DNA of 38,558 bases from Acetobacteraceae bacterium (GCA_027449745.1 DAIDKZ010000094.1:1-38558), one strand, 5' to 3'; numbered from the stretch's first letter, positions 10,401-17,947 are shown. Notes: generated by a model from the sequence alone, not told the origin. Made by a program: numbers and translations.

Positions 10401-12046
10401 CCAATGACAGCCTGCAACCGCTCGGCGTGACGAGCCCGGTGACGGCGCAGAACCCGATGATCCTGACCGCTCCGGCGGGGCTTGGACTCGCCGGCAACCT
10501 CTCCGCGCCCGCCATCGTGCTGAACGGCGGTGCGATCACCCAGAGCGCCGGCACGATCGCGACGACGACGCTGAGCGGAGCGGCGCAGTCGGCCACGCTG
10601 GTCTCGGCCAATGCAGTCGGCACGCTCGCCGGCTTCACCGCGCCGGGCGGGTTGGTGCTGACGAACGCGGCGGCGAAACCGCTGATCGTCTCCGGTCCGG
10701 TCCAGAGCGACGGCGCGGTGACGCTCACCGCCCCGGCCGGGCTGACCATCGCGGGCAGCATCGCCGGCGGCACGGTGAGCGTGAATGCGGCAACCGTCAG
10801 CGAGTCGGGCGGGCTGATCGCCGCCGGCACCCTCACCGGCACGACCGGCACCGCGACGCTGACGGCGGCCAACGCGATCGGTACCCTGGGCGACTTTTCG
10901 GCATCCAGTCTCGCGCTGAACGATGCCGGCGCGCTGACGCTGGCCGGCATCGTCAACGCTCCCAGCGTCAGCTTGACCGCCGGCGGCGCGATCAGCCAGA
11001 CCGGTGGAGCCCTCATCGCATCGACGCTGACCGGCGCGGCCCCCGCCGCCTCCTTCAGCGCACCGGGGAACCGCGTGACGACGCTGGGCAGCTTCACCTC
11101 GGCCGGTGCGGTGCTGCTCGCCGACGCGATCCCGCTCGCCGTCGCCGGCCCCGTCGGCGTGGGCAGCCTGACCTTGATCGATCCCGCTACGGTCGACTTC
11201 ACCGGTACGGTGGGCACCGGTCTGCTTGCCCTCGACAACACCGGCAGCGTGAGCCAGACCAGCGGCACGATTTCCGCGGCCAGGCTGACGGGTTCGGTCG
11301 GCGCCTCGGTCCAGCTCGGACCCGACGCCCCGGGGCCGGTCGCCGAGATCGGCAGCATCGGGGCCTTCAGCGTCAGCGGTCCGCCCGGCCGGTTCGTCCT
11401 CAACGACGCCGTGCCGCTGACCATCACCGGCCCGCTGTCGGCGCCCTATATCGTGATCAGCGCGCCAGGGCGGATCACGCTCGACGGCGCGCTGATCGCG
11501 ACGCTCGGCGCGCCGCTGGCCCAGCAGAACGGCCCGGTGCCGGCCCCCGGCGGCTCCGATTTCAATGTGCTAGCCGCGGGGGCTGGCACGCCGAGCTTTG
11601 TCGGGCTCGGCAGCATCGTGGTGGAGGGGCTGGGCGGCGCGCCGACGTTGCGCATCCAGGTGCCGACGACCGGCGGCTCCATCGCCCTGGGCAGCATCAG
11701 CGGCGGGGATCTGACCCTCGTTCTCGGCCAGGGGCCGGGCCAGGCGACCGGCAATGTCAATGTCGGCGCCCTGCTCGTCGTCGGCACCGGCGGCTCCGCC
11801 AATCTCACCGGCTCGGTCGGAGGCCTTGGTTCGGAGGCGGCGGCGCGGCAGGCGAACATCCTGCCGCTCGAAAACGCCGCCTACCGGATCAATTCCTGCC
11901 CGATCCACTCGGTCAACTGCGTGCTCATCGGCCTGCTCACCCTGCCGACCACCAACCCGCTGCAGGACCTTGCCATCGATTCGGTGCGCGCGGCGCAGGA
12001 GGACCCGGACGTGATGCTGCCCGTGATCGCCAGCCAGGACTACTGA
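4436..12046 (+). CDS. Large secreted filamentous-hemagglutinin-like exoprotein (TpsA) with internal repeats
   Basis: Predicted 2536-residue beta-helical surface or secreted protein exported by the adjacent TpsB. After an extended basic leader and signal peptide (ending VRA before QPAAN) comes a TPS secretion domain (about residues 55-300) with the expected GGSVIAGSATI start, FRQPSANALTVNEV, and LINRSGVVF in place of the usual NPNG motif. From about residue 650 to 2335 there are about 18 degenerate repeats of 85-95 residues built around ITQTxGTI, LPDANxI, LGSFTSxGGF and QALTVSGPL. The only two cysteines I found are C2488 and C2495, 49 residues from the end, which recalls the C-terminal disulfide anchor of HMW1. 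Start: ATG 4436 with AAGG 8 bases upstream; a TTG at 4361 is in frame but less likely. An adhesin role is inferred from family. Confidence 0.92.
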   Translation: MPKTGVRERGGSGRGTIRAVGLLRRRRAVLLRETALQAAALTLLALPVRAQPAANARPTGGSVIAGSATIGQSASTTTITQTTPFGALTWSGFDVGAGQSVQFRQPSANALTVNEVTAPNPSLIAGHIDANGRLVLINRSGVVFYPGAQVDAAGLVVSAIGMNQAAAKQGQLVLDQPARAGARIVNAGTLTVKQTGLAALVAPQVANSGVISAKLGHVVLAGGAVDTVDLYGDGLVSFDVTRQTHPAGDGKTALVTNTGTVLAQGGTVTLTAAQADGLVQTLVDAGGRIVANSVGAQRGAIEIAGTGGSIVIAGRLAADGRAPGETGGSVAATTTGTVLLTPTAHVSASGTAGGGAVALGTTLARATGGSAVQAPMAKRVAIAKGARIAADATGRGAGGTVTALSTEATIQLGTISARGGPQGGDGGHVEISSMGALDLSGIIDVAGPLGAAGTILIDPVDLVIANAGNNIALTDNTDPNLAFATIGTSNPATITVTQIEGLHGNIHLEASNNLTVGTGSSLSLSLGRGQALTLEAGNNLTVSTNATLSTNAADMVLTAASTRSPTPNPAGSLDIAGTLVVNGNLTLNAGSGGIGLSAIASVTAGNITVNAPAGAVSELSGGLVNTPGTLFASATTIDLPTNSAGVSNSIATLGNISTDGGLTLTIFGPLSVNGPLVETKSAITLTDIGSSSGIVLNGNLLAATGVTLKSLGAITQSSGTIGPSGTGTITLSGSAGGAVSLNSLDGVLGSFSSNGGFSFTKSQGLVLTGNLDDPSGPIALTAASGDLKLQGSINTNGTVDLQAPAGSIVQSLGTIGPNDGFGKVAVNASAANVILLTDPNLIAILGALTATNGGITVTQESAASPNPSVPVTILGPIHAGTGQAIVLTADSIDLTNTPTVSAPNGSIQLAPATAGSGVALWSGGPLMTSLSVATPNLINFTAGALILGSASTGAIQIGSPLGYNGGPVVMPSGLPALGLAGAKVTQTDPLSVPLLFGSTGAVNLPLANNVGTIGAYAASGSFALTNAVGIVVGGALSVPGGAVSLIAQTGAIGETGTGSITAASLTGSAGQTVQLDATHVSAGATVANNQIGTLAGFTSFGGFALANGQALTVSAPLSDTAGPVSLTTTAGGLTLGASITAVGSVTLNSAGAITQTAGTIGPSTNAPLALTGSAGGAVSLPDANQIATLAGFTSSGGFTLADAQALTVSAPLQDTGTNGTIVLSTATGDLILNANLIAASATLDPFGALTQTAGTIAVGMLAGKTGGTVALPDANAIAALGSFTAGSTFSLTEAASQALTLTGPLAAPSVNFSGGTITESTGVVNTQTLSANVAALSLPQGNSIGLETGLIATVGGVTLAEAPATPLTVGGAITVPTGQTIALTADTVTPGATPALNAPGGVVMLAPATPNTDLTFFGAGNASGSFVTNTGLSVNAGTIALGNAATGTITLGNGGLLDLLSGGVSTLQVNGAAVQETGAIRVGTLSGALGGDLTLPGPNEIVTLGSFTSTAGSLTLVEGSGQNLSITGPVTATGGGASSINAPGGITVGGNVDASALALVGGPISQSAGTLTASSTLTLSGGPISQSGGIINATTLTGSGGPVSLVSANTITNLGNFTSGDFTLTEAAGQTVSIVGTVSAQSVTLNTGAFVENGGIISAATLAASGGSLQLLGANQINTLGSIATSGGVALTEAAGQVLTVSGPVTDPNNIALTAPGGIVVAGSLGASIVSLTGGAITQTGGTISAPFLLVLNGGPITQTGGVISAGTLSGAGGPVDLPDANSITALGSFMSSGGFALTEAAGQALTVYGPLTDSTLISLDAPGGMTLAGTISAPIVSLSGGAITQIQGPLVADSPTPGPSFIATGALTGSAASAGLTQPNQVNQVAGFSTGGDFVLTEATGQSLAIAGAGLHAGGAVLLTVPSALTLTAGTLAGASVALAVDGAVSETGGVMHVAGALTGRAGDLNLGGGNEIASLGSLTSLAGLAVTNDSLQPLGVTSPVTAQNPMILTAPAGLGLAGNLSAPAIVLNGGAITQSAGTIATTTLSGAAQSATLVSANAVGTLAGFTAPGGLVLTNAAAKPLIVSGPVQSDGAVTLTAPAGLTIAGSIAGGTVSVNAATVSESGGLIAAGTLTGTTGTATLTAANAIGTLGDFSASSLALNDAGALTLAGIVNAPSVSLTAGGAISQTGGALIASTLTGAAPAASFSAPGNRVTTLGSFTSAGAVLLADAIPLAVAGPVGVGSLTLIDPATVDFTGTVGTGLLALDNTGSVSQTSGTISAARLTGSVGASVQLGPDAPGPVAEIGSIGAFSVSGPPGRFVLNDAVPLTITGPLSAPYIVISAPGRITLDGALIATLGAPLAQQNGPVPAPGGSDFNVLAAGAGTPSFVGLGSIVVEGLGGAPTLRIQVPTTGGSIALGSISGGDLTLVLGQGPGQATGNVNVGALLVVGTGGSANLTGSVGGLGSEAAARQANILPLENAAYRINSCPIHSVNCVLIGLLTLPTTNPLQDLAIDSVRAAQEDPDVMLPVIASQDY
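6388..11440 (+). repeat. About 18 degenerate ~280-bp coding repeats inside tpsA
   Basis: Successive units encode the pattern LG-x-FTS-x-GGF-x-LTEA-x-GQALTVSGPL, followed by an APGG...LAG strand pair and an ITQTGGTI strand. Anchoring on the GGF/GQAL segment, I count about 18 units over about 5 kb, or 93 residues on average. Neighbouring units around 7680-8060 and 9480-9860 are the most alike; the outer ones are diverged. The pattern suits stacked rungs of a right-handed beta-helix and is a likely site for recombination-driven length variation. Confidence 0.7.
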
Positions 12047-12048
12047 GC

Positions 12049-15000
12049 ATGCGCGCGCCTCTCCGGTTCGCCTTTTTGGTCCTCCCGCTGCTCGCCACGT
12101 GCGCGACCCCGCCGCCCTCGGCCTATGTCGGGCGCAGCTCGCAGACATCCGGCTCGGCGCAACCCCTCGGCAAGGACCAGGCCGGCGAGGATTGCGTGCT
12201 GCAGTCCGCCGGACCGGCGGCGGCGGCGGTGTTCTGCGGCACGTGGCAGCAGCCGAGCGCACAGGTTCGCCGGGGTGCGGCCGTGGCCTCGCTGATGCAA
12301 GCGGCGACGTCCGGGCCGTGGCGCACCGCGCTCGATGTCCGCGTAACCTGCGAGGCGCCGACCTCGACCAGCATCCTGGACGGGGCGCCGGCGCTGCTGA
12401 TGCAGTGCCGGCGGAAGGTTGGCGGCTGGCCGCACGTCGCGCTGGTCGCCGGAATCGGCGATGCGACCTACTATGCGGATGGGGTCCTGCCTGCGATCGG
12501 GCCCACGGAGCGCGCCGTCGGTGTGCTGTCGGGCCGGCTTGCCGCGTCTGCCGCCGGCACCGCGTCGGGCGCGGCGCGCTCGGCGGCCGATGCCCTGATG
12601 GCGAGCCGTCTGGCGGCGCAGGCCTTCAGTTCGGGCGATATCGGCCAGTATGAAACGCTGGTGCGGCTCGGCACGCGTGCCAATCTGGCAGAGAACTTCG
12701 CCGCCGCCGAGCAGGCGTTCCGCGCCGCGTTGGCGCTGCAGCAGAAGGCCCTCGGGCACGATGATCCGAACACGGCTGTGCCGCTTTCCTATCTCGCGCT
12801 CCAGATCTCCGACCAAGGTCGCTTTGCGGAAGCGGATGGGCTCTTCGCCGACGCGGCGCGGCGCGCAGTCAAGGCCTCCGACCCCGGCGCGCGCGCGCGG
12901 CTGCTGCATGATGAGGGATTGCACGCGCTGAACCAGGGCAAGTTCGCGGAAGCGCGGGTGTTCCTGACCCGTGCCGAAGCCGCGTTTTCGGCGCTGGTTC
13001 CCTCGGAGGCGCTGGCCGCCCGGCCGCCGCCGGACGTGCGTCGCCTCGCGCCCGGCCAGCCTGCCGCGGTGCGCCTGGCCGAACTCGTGCCCAGCCGCGC
13101 CCTGCTGGAGGATCCGGTGCAGCGCGCAGCGCTGCTCGGGCTGGTGGAAACGCGACGCTATCTGAGCATCGTGCTCGGCGCCCAGGGGGACTCCGCCGCC
13201 TCGGCGGCGATGATCGCCTCCGCCGTGATGCTGGCGCGCGCGAACGGGCTTGACCAACCGATTCTCACCTCACGCCTCTATCGCACCGCCGCCGCCGCCG
13301 CCGCGGCGACGGGCGAGCAGGGGCGGGCGCTGACGGACCTCGCCCGTTCGGCCGAGGCATTTGCGGAGGCCCTGCCGGGGACACGTCCGATCGCTGAGAC
13401 CGACTTGCTGCAGGCCGGCGGTCTCGTGAAGGTTGGCCAGCTTGGCGAGGCGCTCGACCTCTGTCGCAAGGCAATCGCCCTGCTGCGCGATTTGCGGGCC
13501 GGCACGAGCGATGAGCTGATCGCGCCGTGTCTCGACGCCTACGCTGACACCGCCGACCGCCAGCCGGGCGAGCGCCAGCATGTGCTTGGCGAGATGTTCG
13601 AGGCGGCCCAGCTGGCGCAGGGCGGTATCACGAGCCAGCAGATCGCTCTCGCCACCGCGCGGCTCAGCGCCAGCGCACGCGACCCGAAGGTTGCCGAGGC
13701 GGTCCGCCGGCGACAGGATGCCAGCGCGGGCCTCGCGGATCTCTACCGCCAGCGCGATGAGCTGGCCAAGCCGCGCCAGCCCGGTGAGTCCGCGCCGGCG
13801 ATGACGGCGGCCGAACTCGACAAGCGCATTGCGGAGGCGCAGGCGACCCTCGCGGATGCGGACAGTGCCTTGCAGGCGGCGGCGCCGAATTACGGCCAGC
13901 TGGTTCAACAGATCGCCCCCGCGACCGCCGTCCTCGCCGCGCTGCATTCGGGGGAGGCGTTCGCCAGCTTTGCGCTGACCGCGCAAGGCGGCTGGGCTTT
14001 CCTGCTGCATGATGGCGTCGTCGCCGTGGCGCGGCTCAAGACCGGCACCGTCGGCCTGACCGCGCTGGTGCGGCGCGTCCGCGCCTCGATTGAGCCGGGC
14101 GAGGCCGGGGTTCCCCGCTTCGATACGGCCGGCGCGGCGGACCTCTACACCGATACGCTGGCACCGCTGCTGAAAGGGGCCGGCACGGTCCGCTCCCTGA
14201 TCGTCGCGCCGGCTGGACCGCTTCTCTCCCTGCCGTTCGCGGTGCTCCTGACCGGCCCGGGCGACCCCGACGCGCTGGCCGCCGCTCCGTGGCTCGTGCG
14301 GCGCCTGACCCTGGCGCACGTGCCCGCGGCGGCGAACTTCGTGGCCCTGCGTAAGCTCGCCGGCACCTCGCGCGCGGCCCGGCCATGGTTCGGGTTCGGT
14401 GACTTCCGTCCGGCCACACTGGCTCAGTCGGAGCGGAGTTTTCCGGGCGCGCGCTGTGCCGACAGTGCCCGGCTCTTCGCCGGGTTGCCTCCGCTGCCGC
14501 TGGCGCGGCGCGAACTCGAGGCAGCGCGTGCGCTGCTCGGCGGCGGGTCGGACGACGAACTGCTCGGCCCGGCCTTTACCGCCGAGGCCGTTGCGCGCGC
14601 CGCCCTCGGCAACTACCGCGTGCTCCATTTCGCCACGCACGCGCTGCTTCCAGCGGAGCTGAAATGCCAGGGGGAGCCGGCCATCGTGACCTCCACGCCG
14701 CCGAACGCCCCCGACGTGTCGGGCGCGCTGCTCACCTCTTCGGATATCACCGGCCTGAAGCTCGATGCCGACGCGGTGATCCTCTCCGCGTGCAACTCCG
14801 CGGGGCCCGGTGGGGCGAGCGCCGGTGAGAGTCTCTCCGGATTGGCGCGAGCCTTTTTCTATGCCGGGGCGCGGGCGCTGCTGGTCACACACTGGTCCGT
14901 GAACGACCAGGCGGCGGCATTCCTTGTGGCGGACACGCTGCGCCGGCTGCGGGCCGGGGACGCAGGTGGCCTCGCCGGGTCACTGCGTGGGGCCGAACTC

Positions 15001-15129
15001 GGCATGCTCGACGATGCCGGCAAGGGGCTGCCGGCGGCGCTGGCGCACCCGTTCTACTGGGCACCATTCGCGCTCATCGGCGAGGGGGCCGGCGCGACGG
15101 TTTCTCCGACCCGTCAAGCCGGGCTATAG
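12049..15129 (+). CDS. TPR and CHAT-domain (caspase-like) protein with N-terminal export signal
   Basis: A 1026-residue protein starting two bases after the tpsA stop. The N-terminus MRAPLRFAFLVLPLLATCA looks like a signal peptide, possibly a lipoprotein signal cleaved before Cys18, although threonine at -1 is atypical. A small cysteine-containing domain (about 40-170) precedes TPR-like helices (about 205-320), further alpha-helical repeats, and a coiled coil (about 545-615). The C-terminal CHAT domain (about 700-1015) retains the caspase-type dyad: H864 in LHFATHALL and C915 in ILSACNSAG. CHAT proteins are clan CD peptidases or scaffolds. Location in a TPS operon suggests processing, release or quality control of TpsA, but its substrate is unknown. 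If the signal is real, the protease acts in the periplasm or at a membrane, unlike the cytoplasmic CHAT proteases of CRISPR systems. Confidence 0.88.
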   Translation: MRAPLRFAFLVLPLLATCATPPPSAYVGRSSQTSGSAQPLGKDQAGEDCVLQSAGPAAAAVFCGTWQQPSAQVRRGAAVASLMQAATSGPWRTALDVRVTCEAPTSTSILDGAPALLMQCRRKVGGWPHVALVAGIGDATYYADGVLPAIGPTERAVGVLSGRLAASAAGTASGAARSAADALMASRLAAQAFSSGDIGQYETLVRLGTRANLAENFAAAEQAFRAALALQQKALGHDDPNTAVPLSYLALQISDQGRFAEADGLFADAARRAVKASDPGARARLLHDEGLHALNQGKFAEARVFLTRAEAAFSALVPSEALAARPPPDVRRLAPGQPAAVRLAELVPSRALLEDPVQRAALLGLVETRRYLSIVLGAQGDSAASAAMIASAVMLARANGLDQPILTSRLYRTAAAAAAATGEQGRALTDLARSAEAFAEALPGTRPIAETDLLQAGGLVKVGQLGEALDLCRKAIALLRDLRAGTSDELIAPCLDAYADTADRQPGERQHVLGEMFEAAQLAQGGITSQQIALATARLSASARDPKVAEAVRRRQDASAGLADLYRQRDELAKPRQPGESAPAMTAAELDKRIAEAQATLADADSALQAAAPNYGQLVQQIAPATAVLAALHSGEAFASFALTAQGGWAFLLHDGVVAVARLKTGTVGLTALVRRVRASIEPGEAGVPRFDTAGAADLYTDTLAPLLKGAGTVRSLIVAPAGPLLSLPFAVLLTGPGDPDALAAAPWLVRRLTLAHVPAAANFVALRKLAGTSRAARPWFGFGDFRPATLAQSERSFPGARCADSARLFAGLPPLPLARRELEAARALLGGGSDDELLGPAFTAEAVARAALGNYRVLHFATHALLPAELKCQGEPAIVTSTPPNAPDVSGALLTSSDITGLKLDADAVILSACNSAGPGGASAGESLSGLARAFFYAGARALLVTHWSVNDQAAAFLVADTLRRLRAGDAGGLAGSLRGAELGMLDDAGKGLPAALAHPFYWAPFALIGEGAGATVSPTRQAGL

Positions 15130-15137
15130 ACGCGGTC

Positions 15138-17225
15138 ATGGACGCAAACCGTCTCGGCAAGTACGAACTGCGCGGCGAGCTTGGTCGCGGCGCCATGGGC
15201 ACCGTCTATGAGGGGTTCGACCCGGCGATCGCGCGGCGGGTGGCGATCAAGACCGTACGTCTGCCCGATCCAACCGATAGCGAGGCGCAGGAGGAGCTGG
15301 CGCGCTTCCGCCGCGAGGCGCAGGCCGCCGGGCGGCTCTCGCATCCGAATATCGTCGGCGTCTTCGACACCGGCGAAACGGAGACGCTCGCCTATATCGT
15401 CATGGAGTTCGTCGATGGGCGGACCTTGAAGGCGGTGCTCGACAAGGGCGAGCGCATGGCGCCGGCGGATGTCGGGCGGGTGATGCGCGATGTGCTGGCG
15501 GGGCTCCAATACAGCCACGACCAGGGCGTCGTTCACCGCGACATCAAGCCCGCCAATATCATGCTGACGCAGGCTGGGCAGGCGAAGATCGCGGATTTCG
15601 GCATCGCACGCATCGAGAGCAGCAGCATGACCCAGGCCGGGACCATGCTCGGAACCCCGGCCTATATGTCGCCTGAGCAGTTCATGGGGCAGACCGTGGA
15701 CGCGCGGACCGACATCTATTCGGCCGGAGTCCTGCTCTACCAGCTGCTCACCGGCGAGCGGCCGTTCGAAGGCAGCAGCCTCAGCGCGATCATGCACAAG
15801 GCGCTGAATACCGAACCGCTCAAGCCATCGGCCCTGTCGGTCACGGTGCCGGCGGCGATGGACGCGGTCGTGGCGCGTGCCCTGGCGAAGCGGCCCGACG
15901 AGCGCTTCGCATCGGCGGCCGAATTTGCCCGCGCGCTCGAGAGCGCTCTCTCCGACGCCGAAGGTGGTGCGTCGGCGGAGGCGACGATCGTCGCCTCCGG
16001 CCGGCCGCAAAGTGGCGCCGCTCCGAAGACGGCCGATGCGCCACGGGCGGCTGCCTTGGCCGGTGGCCCTTCGGGCGCGAACCGGCCGGCGGACGGTGCG
16101 CCGCACTCACGCCGGACGGCGCCACTGCTCGCAGGCGCGGGGGCGCTGGCGCTTGCGCTGGCTGCCGGGGCCTGGTTCGGCCTTCGCCCCGCACCCGCAC
16201 CCGCACCCGCATCGGCGCCTGCGCCGCCGGCAACGCCAAGTGGCGTAACGGCGCCTTTGCCACCCTCCTCGGAGGCGTCGGCGGGGGGCGCTGGCAGCCC
16301 GGCGGAGCCGGCTGTCCCATCCGTACCGGCGCAGCAAGCGGCACCAAGTCCGGTCCCGCCCAGTTCGGCGGCGGTTCCGGCGGCCATTCCGAATCCGGCA
16401 CCGATCACGACGCCCAGCGCCGCACCCGAGGCGGTCGCAGAGACGGCACCGCCGGCCGGACCGTCCGTCCCTGCGCCCTCGGTAGCGCCGCCGCCAATCG
16501 CGCCCGCGCCGTCACCGCCGCCTGAGCGGCTAGCCCTTGCCACCCCGCCGGCGGTCGCGCGCGCGGCCGTCGCCGCCGCGGCGCTGCATGCGGGTTGCAC
16601 GCTGGTCGGCGGCGAGATCGCCGGCGCCACCGTGACCGTCAATGGCCTGGCCGGCGTCGGCAGGCCGGACGAAGCGCTGCGCCAAGCGATCGCAACTGCG
16701 GCCCCCGGCGCCGCGATCGACTGGCACCTGACCCGCTTCGATGGCCCCTACTGCGCCGCGCTCGACACACTACGCCCACTTCGCCCGCCATTCACCGCGA
16801 GTGCTGCCCGCTTCGACGTCGGCCTGCTCGGCGGGCGGACCCGGCTCGTCGACGGTGACTCGATCATCGTCGCCTTGCAGCTCCCGGATTTCCCGGCCTA
16901 TGTGCAGATGGATTATTTTCAGCACGACGGCTCGGTTTTCCACATGCACGACGCCGCAGGCGGAGCGCCCTGGCCGGCCGGCTCGGCGCAGGAGCTGGGG
17001 CGGCCGAAGCCTGGGTTCAGCGGTTGGCAGGTGAGCGAACCCTATGGCACCGACATGATCGCAGCCGTGGCCAGTTCGGCGCCGCTGTTCGCCAAGCCGC
17101 GCGAGGCGCTTGAGCCAGCCGAAGCGTATCTCGCCGCGCTCACCGCCGCGCTCAGCGCGGCCCAGGCCGCGGGTGGACGTCTGGCCGCAGATGCGGTGGT
17201 CCTGGTCACCGCGCCCAAGCACTGA
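15138..17225 (+). CDS. Transmembrane Ser/Thr protein kinase with DUF4384-like C-terminal domain
   Basis: Hanks-type kinase of 695 residues, 8 bases after the CHAT gene stop. The N-terminal catalytic domain (about 9-275) is complete: glycine loop GRGAMGTVYEG, K38 in VAIK, E60 of helix C, HRDIKPAN with D135 and N140, D153-F-G, and GTPAYMSPEQ in the activation segment. One membrane helix follows at about 328-347 (LLAGAGALALALAAGAWFGL). Then comes a Pro/Ala-rich linker to about 470 and a C-terminal domain containing a DUF4384-like stretch (FDVGLLGG, DGDSIIVALQLPDFPAYVQ, DYFQHDGSVFHMH). By family topology the kinase faces the cytoplasm and the C-terminal region the periplasm. Being last in the tps/CHAT operon, it probably senses or controls that system; substrates are unknown. 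Confidence 0.92.
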   Translation: MDANRLGKYELRGELGRGAMGTVYEGFDPAIARRVAIKTVRLPDPTDSEAQEELARFRREAQAAGRLSHPNIVGVFDTGETETLAYIVMEFVDGRTLKAVLDKGERMAPADVGRVMRDVLAGLQYSHDQGVVHRDIKPANIMLTQAGQAKIADFGIARIESSSMTQAGTMLGTPAYMSPEQFMGQTVDARTDIYSAGVLLYQLLTGERPFEGSSLSAIMHKALNTEPLKPSALSVTVPAAMDAVVARALAKRPDERFASAAEFARALESALSDAEGGASAEATIVASGRPQSGAAPKTADAPRAAALAGGPSGANRPADGAPHSRRTAPLLAGAGALALALAAGAWFGLRPAPAPAPASAPAPPATPSGVTAPLPPSSEASAGGAGSPAEPAVPSVPAQQAAPSPVPPSSAAVPAAIPNPAPITTPSAAPEAVAETAPPAGPSVPAPSVAPPPIAPAPSPPPERLALATPPAVARAAVAAAALHAGCTLVGGEIAGATVTVNGLAGVGRPDEALRQAIATAAPGAAIDWHLTRFDGPYCAALDTLRPLRPPFTASAARFDVGLLGGRTRLVDGDSIIVALQLPDFPAYVQMDYFQHDGSVFHMHDAAGGAPWPAGSAQELGRPKPGFSGWQVSEPYGTDMIAAVASSAPLFAKPREALEPAEAYLAALTAALSAAQAAGGRLAADAVVLVTAPKH

Positions 17226-17272
17226 CGCCGGGCGACGCTTCCGCGTGCGAGGCGGGGCGCCGCCGCGGGGAC

Positions 17273-17301
17273 TTGCGCCGCCAAGTGCGGCAGCCTAGCT
17301 T
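17273..17301 (+). promoter_or_regulatory. Probable sigma-70 promoter for tRNA-Thr
   Basis: TTGCGC (17273-17278) and TAGCTT (17296-17301) are separated by exactly 17 bases. Transcription would begin around 17308, giving a leader of about 28 bases before the tRNA. The matches are partial and the assignment rests on spacing and position. Confidence 0.45.
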
Positions 17302-17335
17302 CTTGCCGCCGCGCGGGCGGGCGACCGCCTTCGGC

Positions 17336-17410
<75 letters not shown>

Positions 17411-17428
17411 TTCCGTCGACCGCGACGA

Positions 17429-17947
17429 TCAGATGCCGCGCGACCGCGCCACGAGGTGGCGAAGCCCGGCCCGCAGCAGGCGCGGCAGGGCGAGGCGGAG
17501 AAGCAGCGGCGCGAAGGCCAGTGCCTGCTCCCAGGCCAATGACGCCAAATCCGCAAGCAGCTCATGCTGATAGAAGTTCTTGCGCCAGGCGAGGCCGGCC
17601 TGGGCGGCGAGAAACAGAGCGATGAGCAGCGGCGGTGTCGCGCGGAGCGCCCGCGGCAGCTGGGCCAGGCCCGCGATCGCTGCTTCGACCGCTGCCAGAT
17701 GCTGCGCCGCCAGGGCGCTGCGCGCCGCGGCGGTGGGAACTCGGGCGAACAGGACCGGGTCCACCCGGGTGAGAATGTCCCCGTCCAGCTGCAGCATCGA
17801 GACCACCAGCGGCTCCGCGGCCGACGGCGTGCAGACCCGAACCGCGCCCTCCGTCAGCGCGGCGACGAAGGCACGGAGATCGGCCAGTGTCCGACTTGGC
17901 TGAACGGCAAGCCGAAGCGGGACTGCGAGATCCGACCACATGGCCAT
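17429..17947 (-). CDS. Hypothetical protein, third gene of a three-paralog cassette
   Basis: I do not recognise this 172-residue protein. It contains a strand-like segment VVSMLQLDGDILTRVDP (about residues 48-64) followed by an alanine/leucine-rich helical tail, including a hydrophobic stretch at about 104-121 (PPLLIALFLAAQAGLAW) and an amphipathic Arg/Leu-rich end. The segment resembles TVMQVDGDVVMRVAP of the gene just upstream in the same operon, suggesting common ancestry. The ATG (complement at 17945-17947) lies 9 bases after the upstream stop; a second ATG two codons in is an alternative start. It converges on the tRNA-Thr gene with an 18-base gap. Peripheral or integral membrane association is possible but unproven. 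Confidence 0.7.
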   Translation of the reverse strand: MAMWSDLAVPLRLAVQPSRTLADLRAFVAALTEGAVRVCTPSAAEPLVVSMLQLDGDILTRVDPVLFARVPTAAARSALAAQHLAAVEAAIAGLAQLPRALRATPPLLIALFLAAQAGLAWRKNFYQHELLADLASLAWEQALAFAPLLLRLALPRLLRAGLRHLVARSRGI

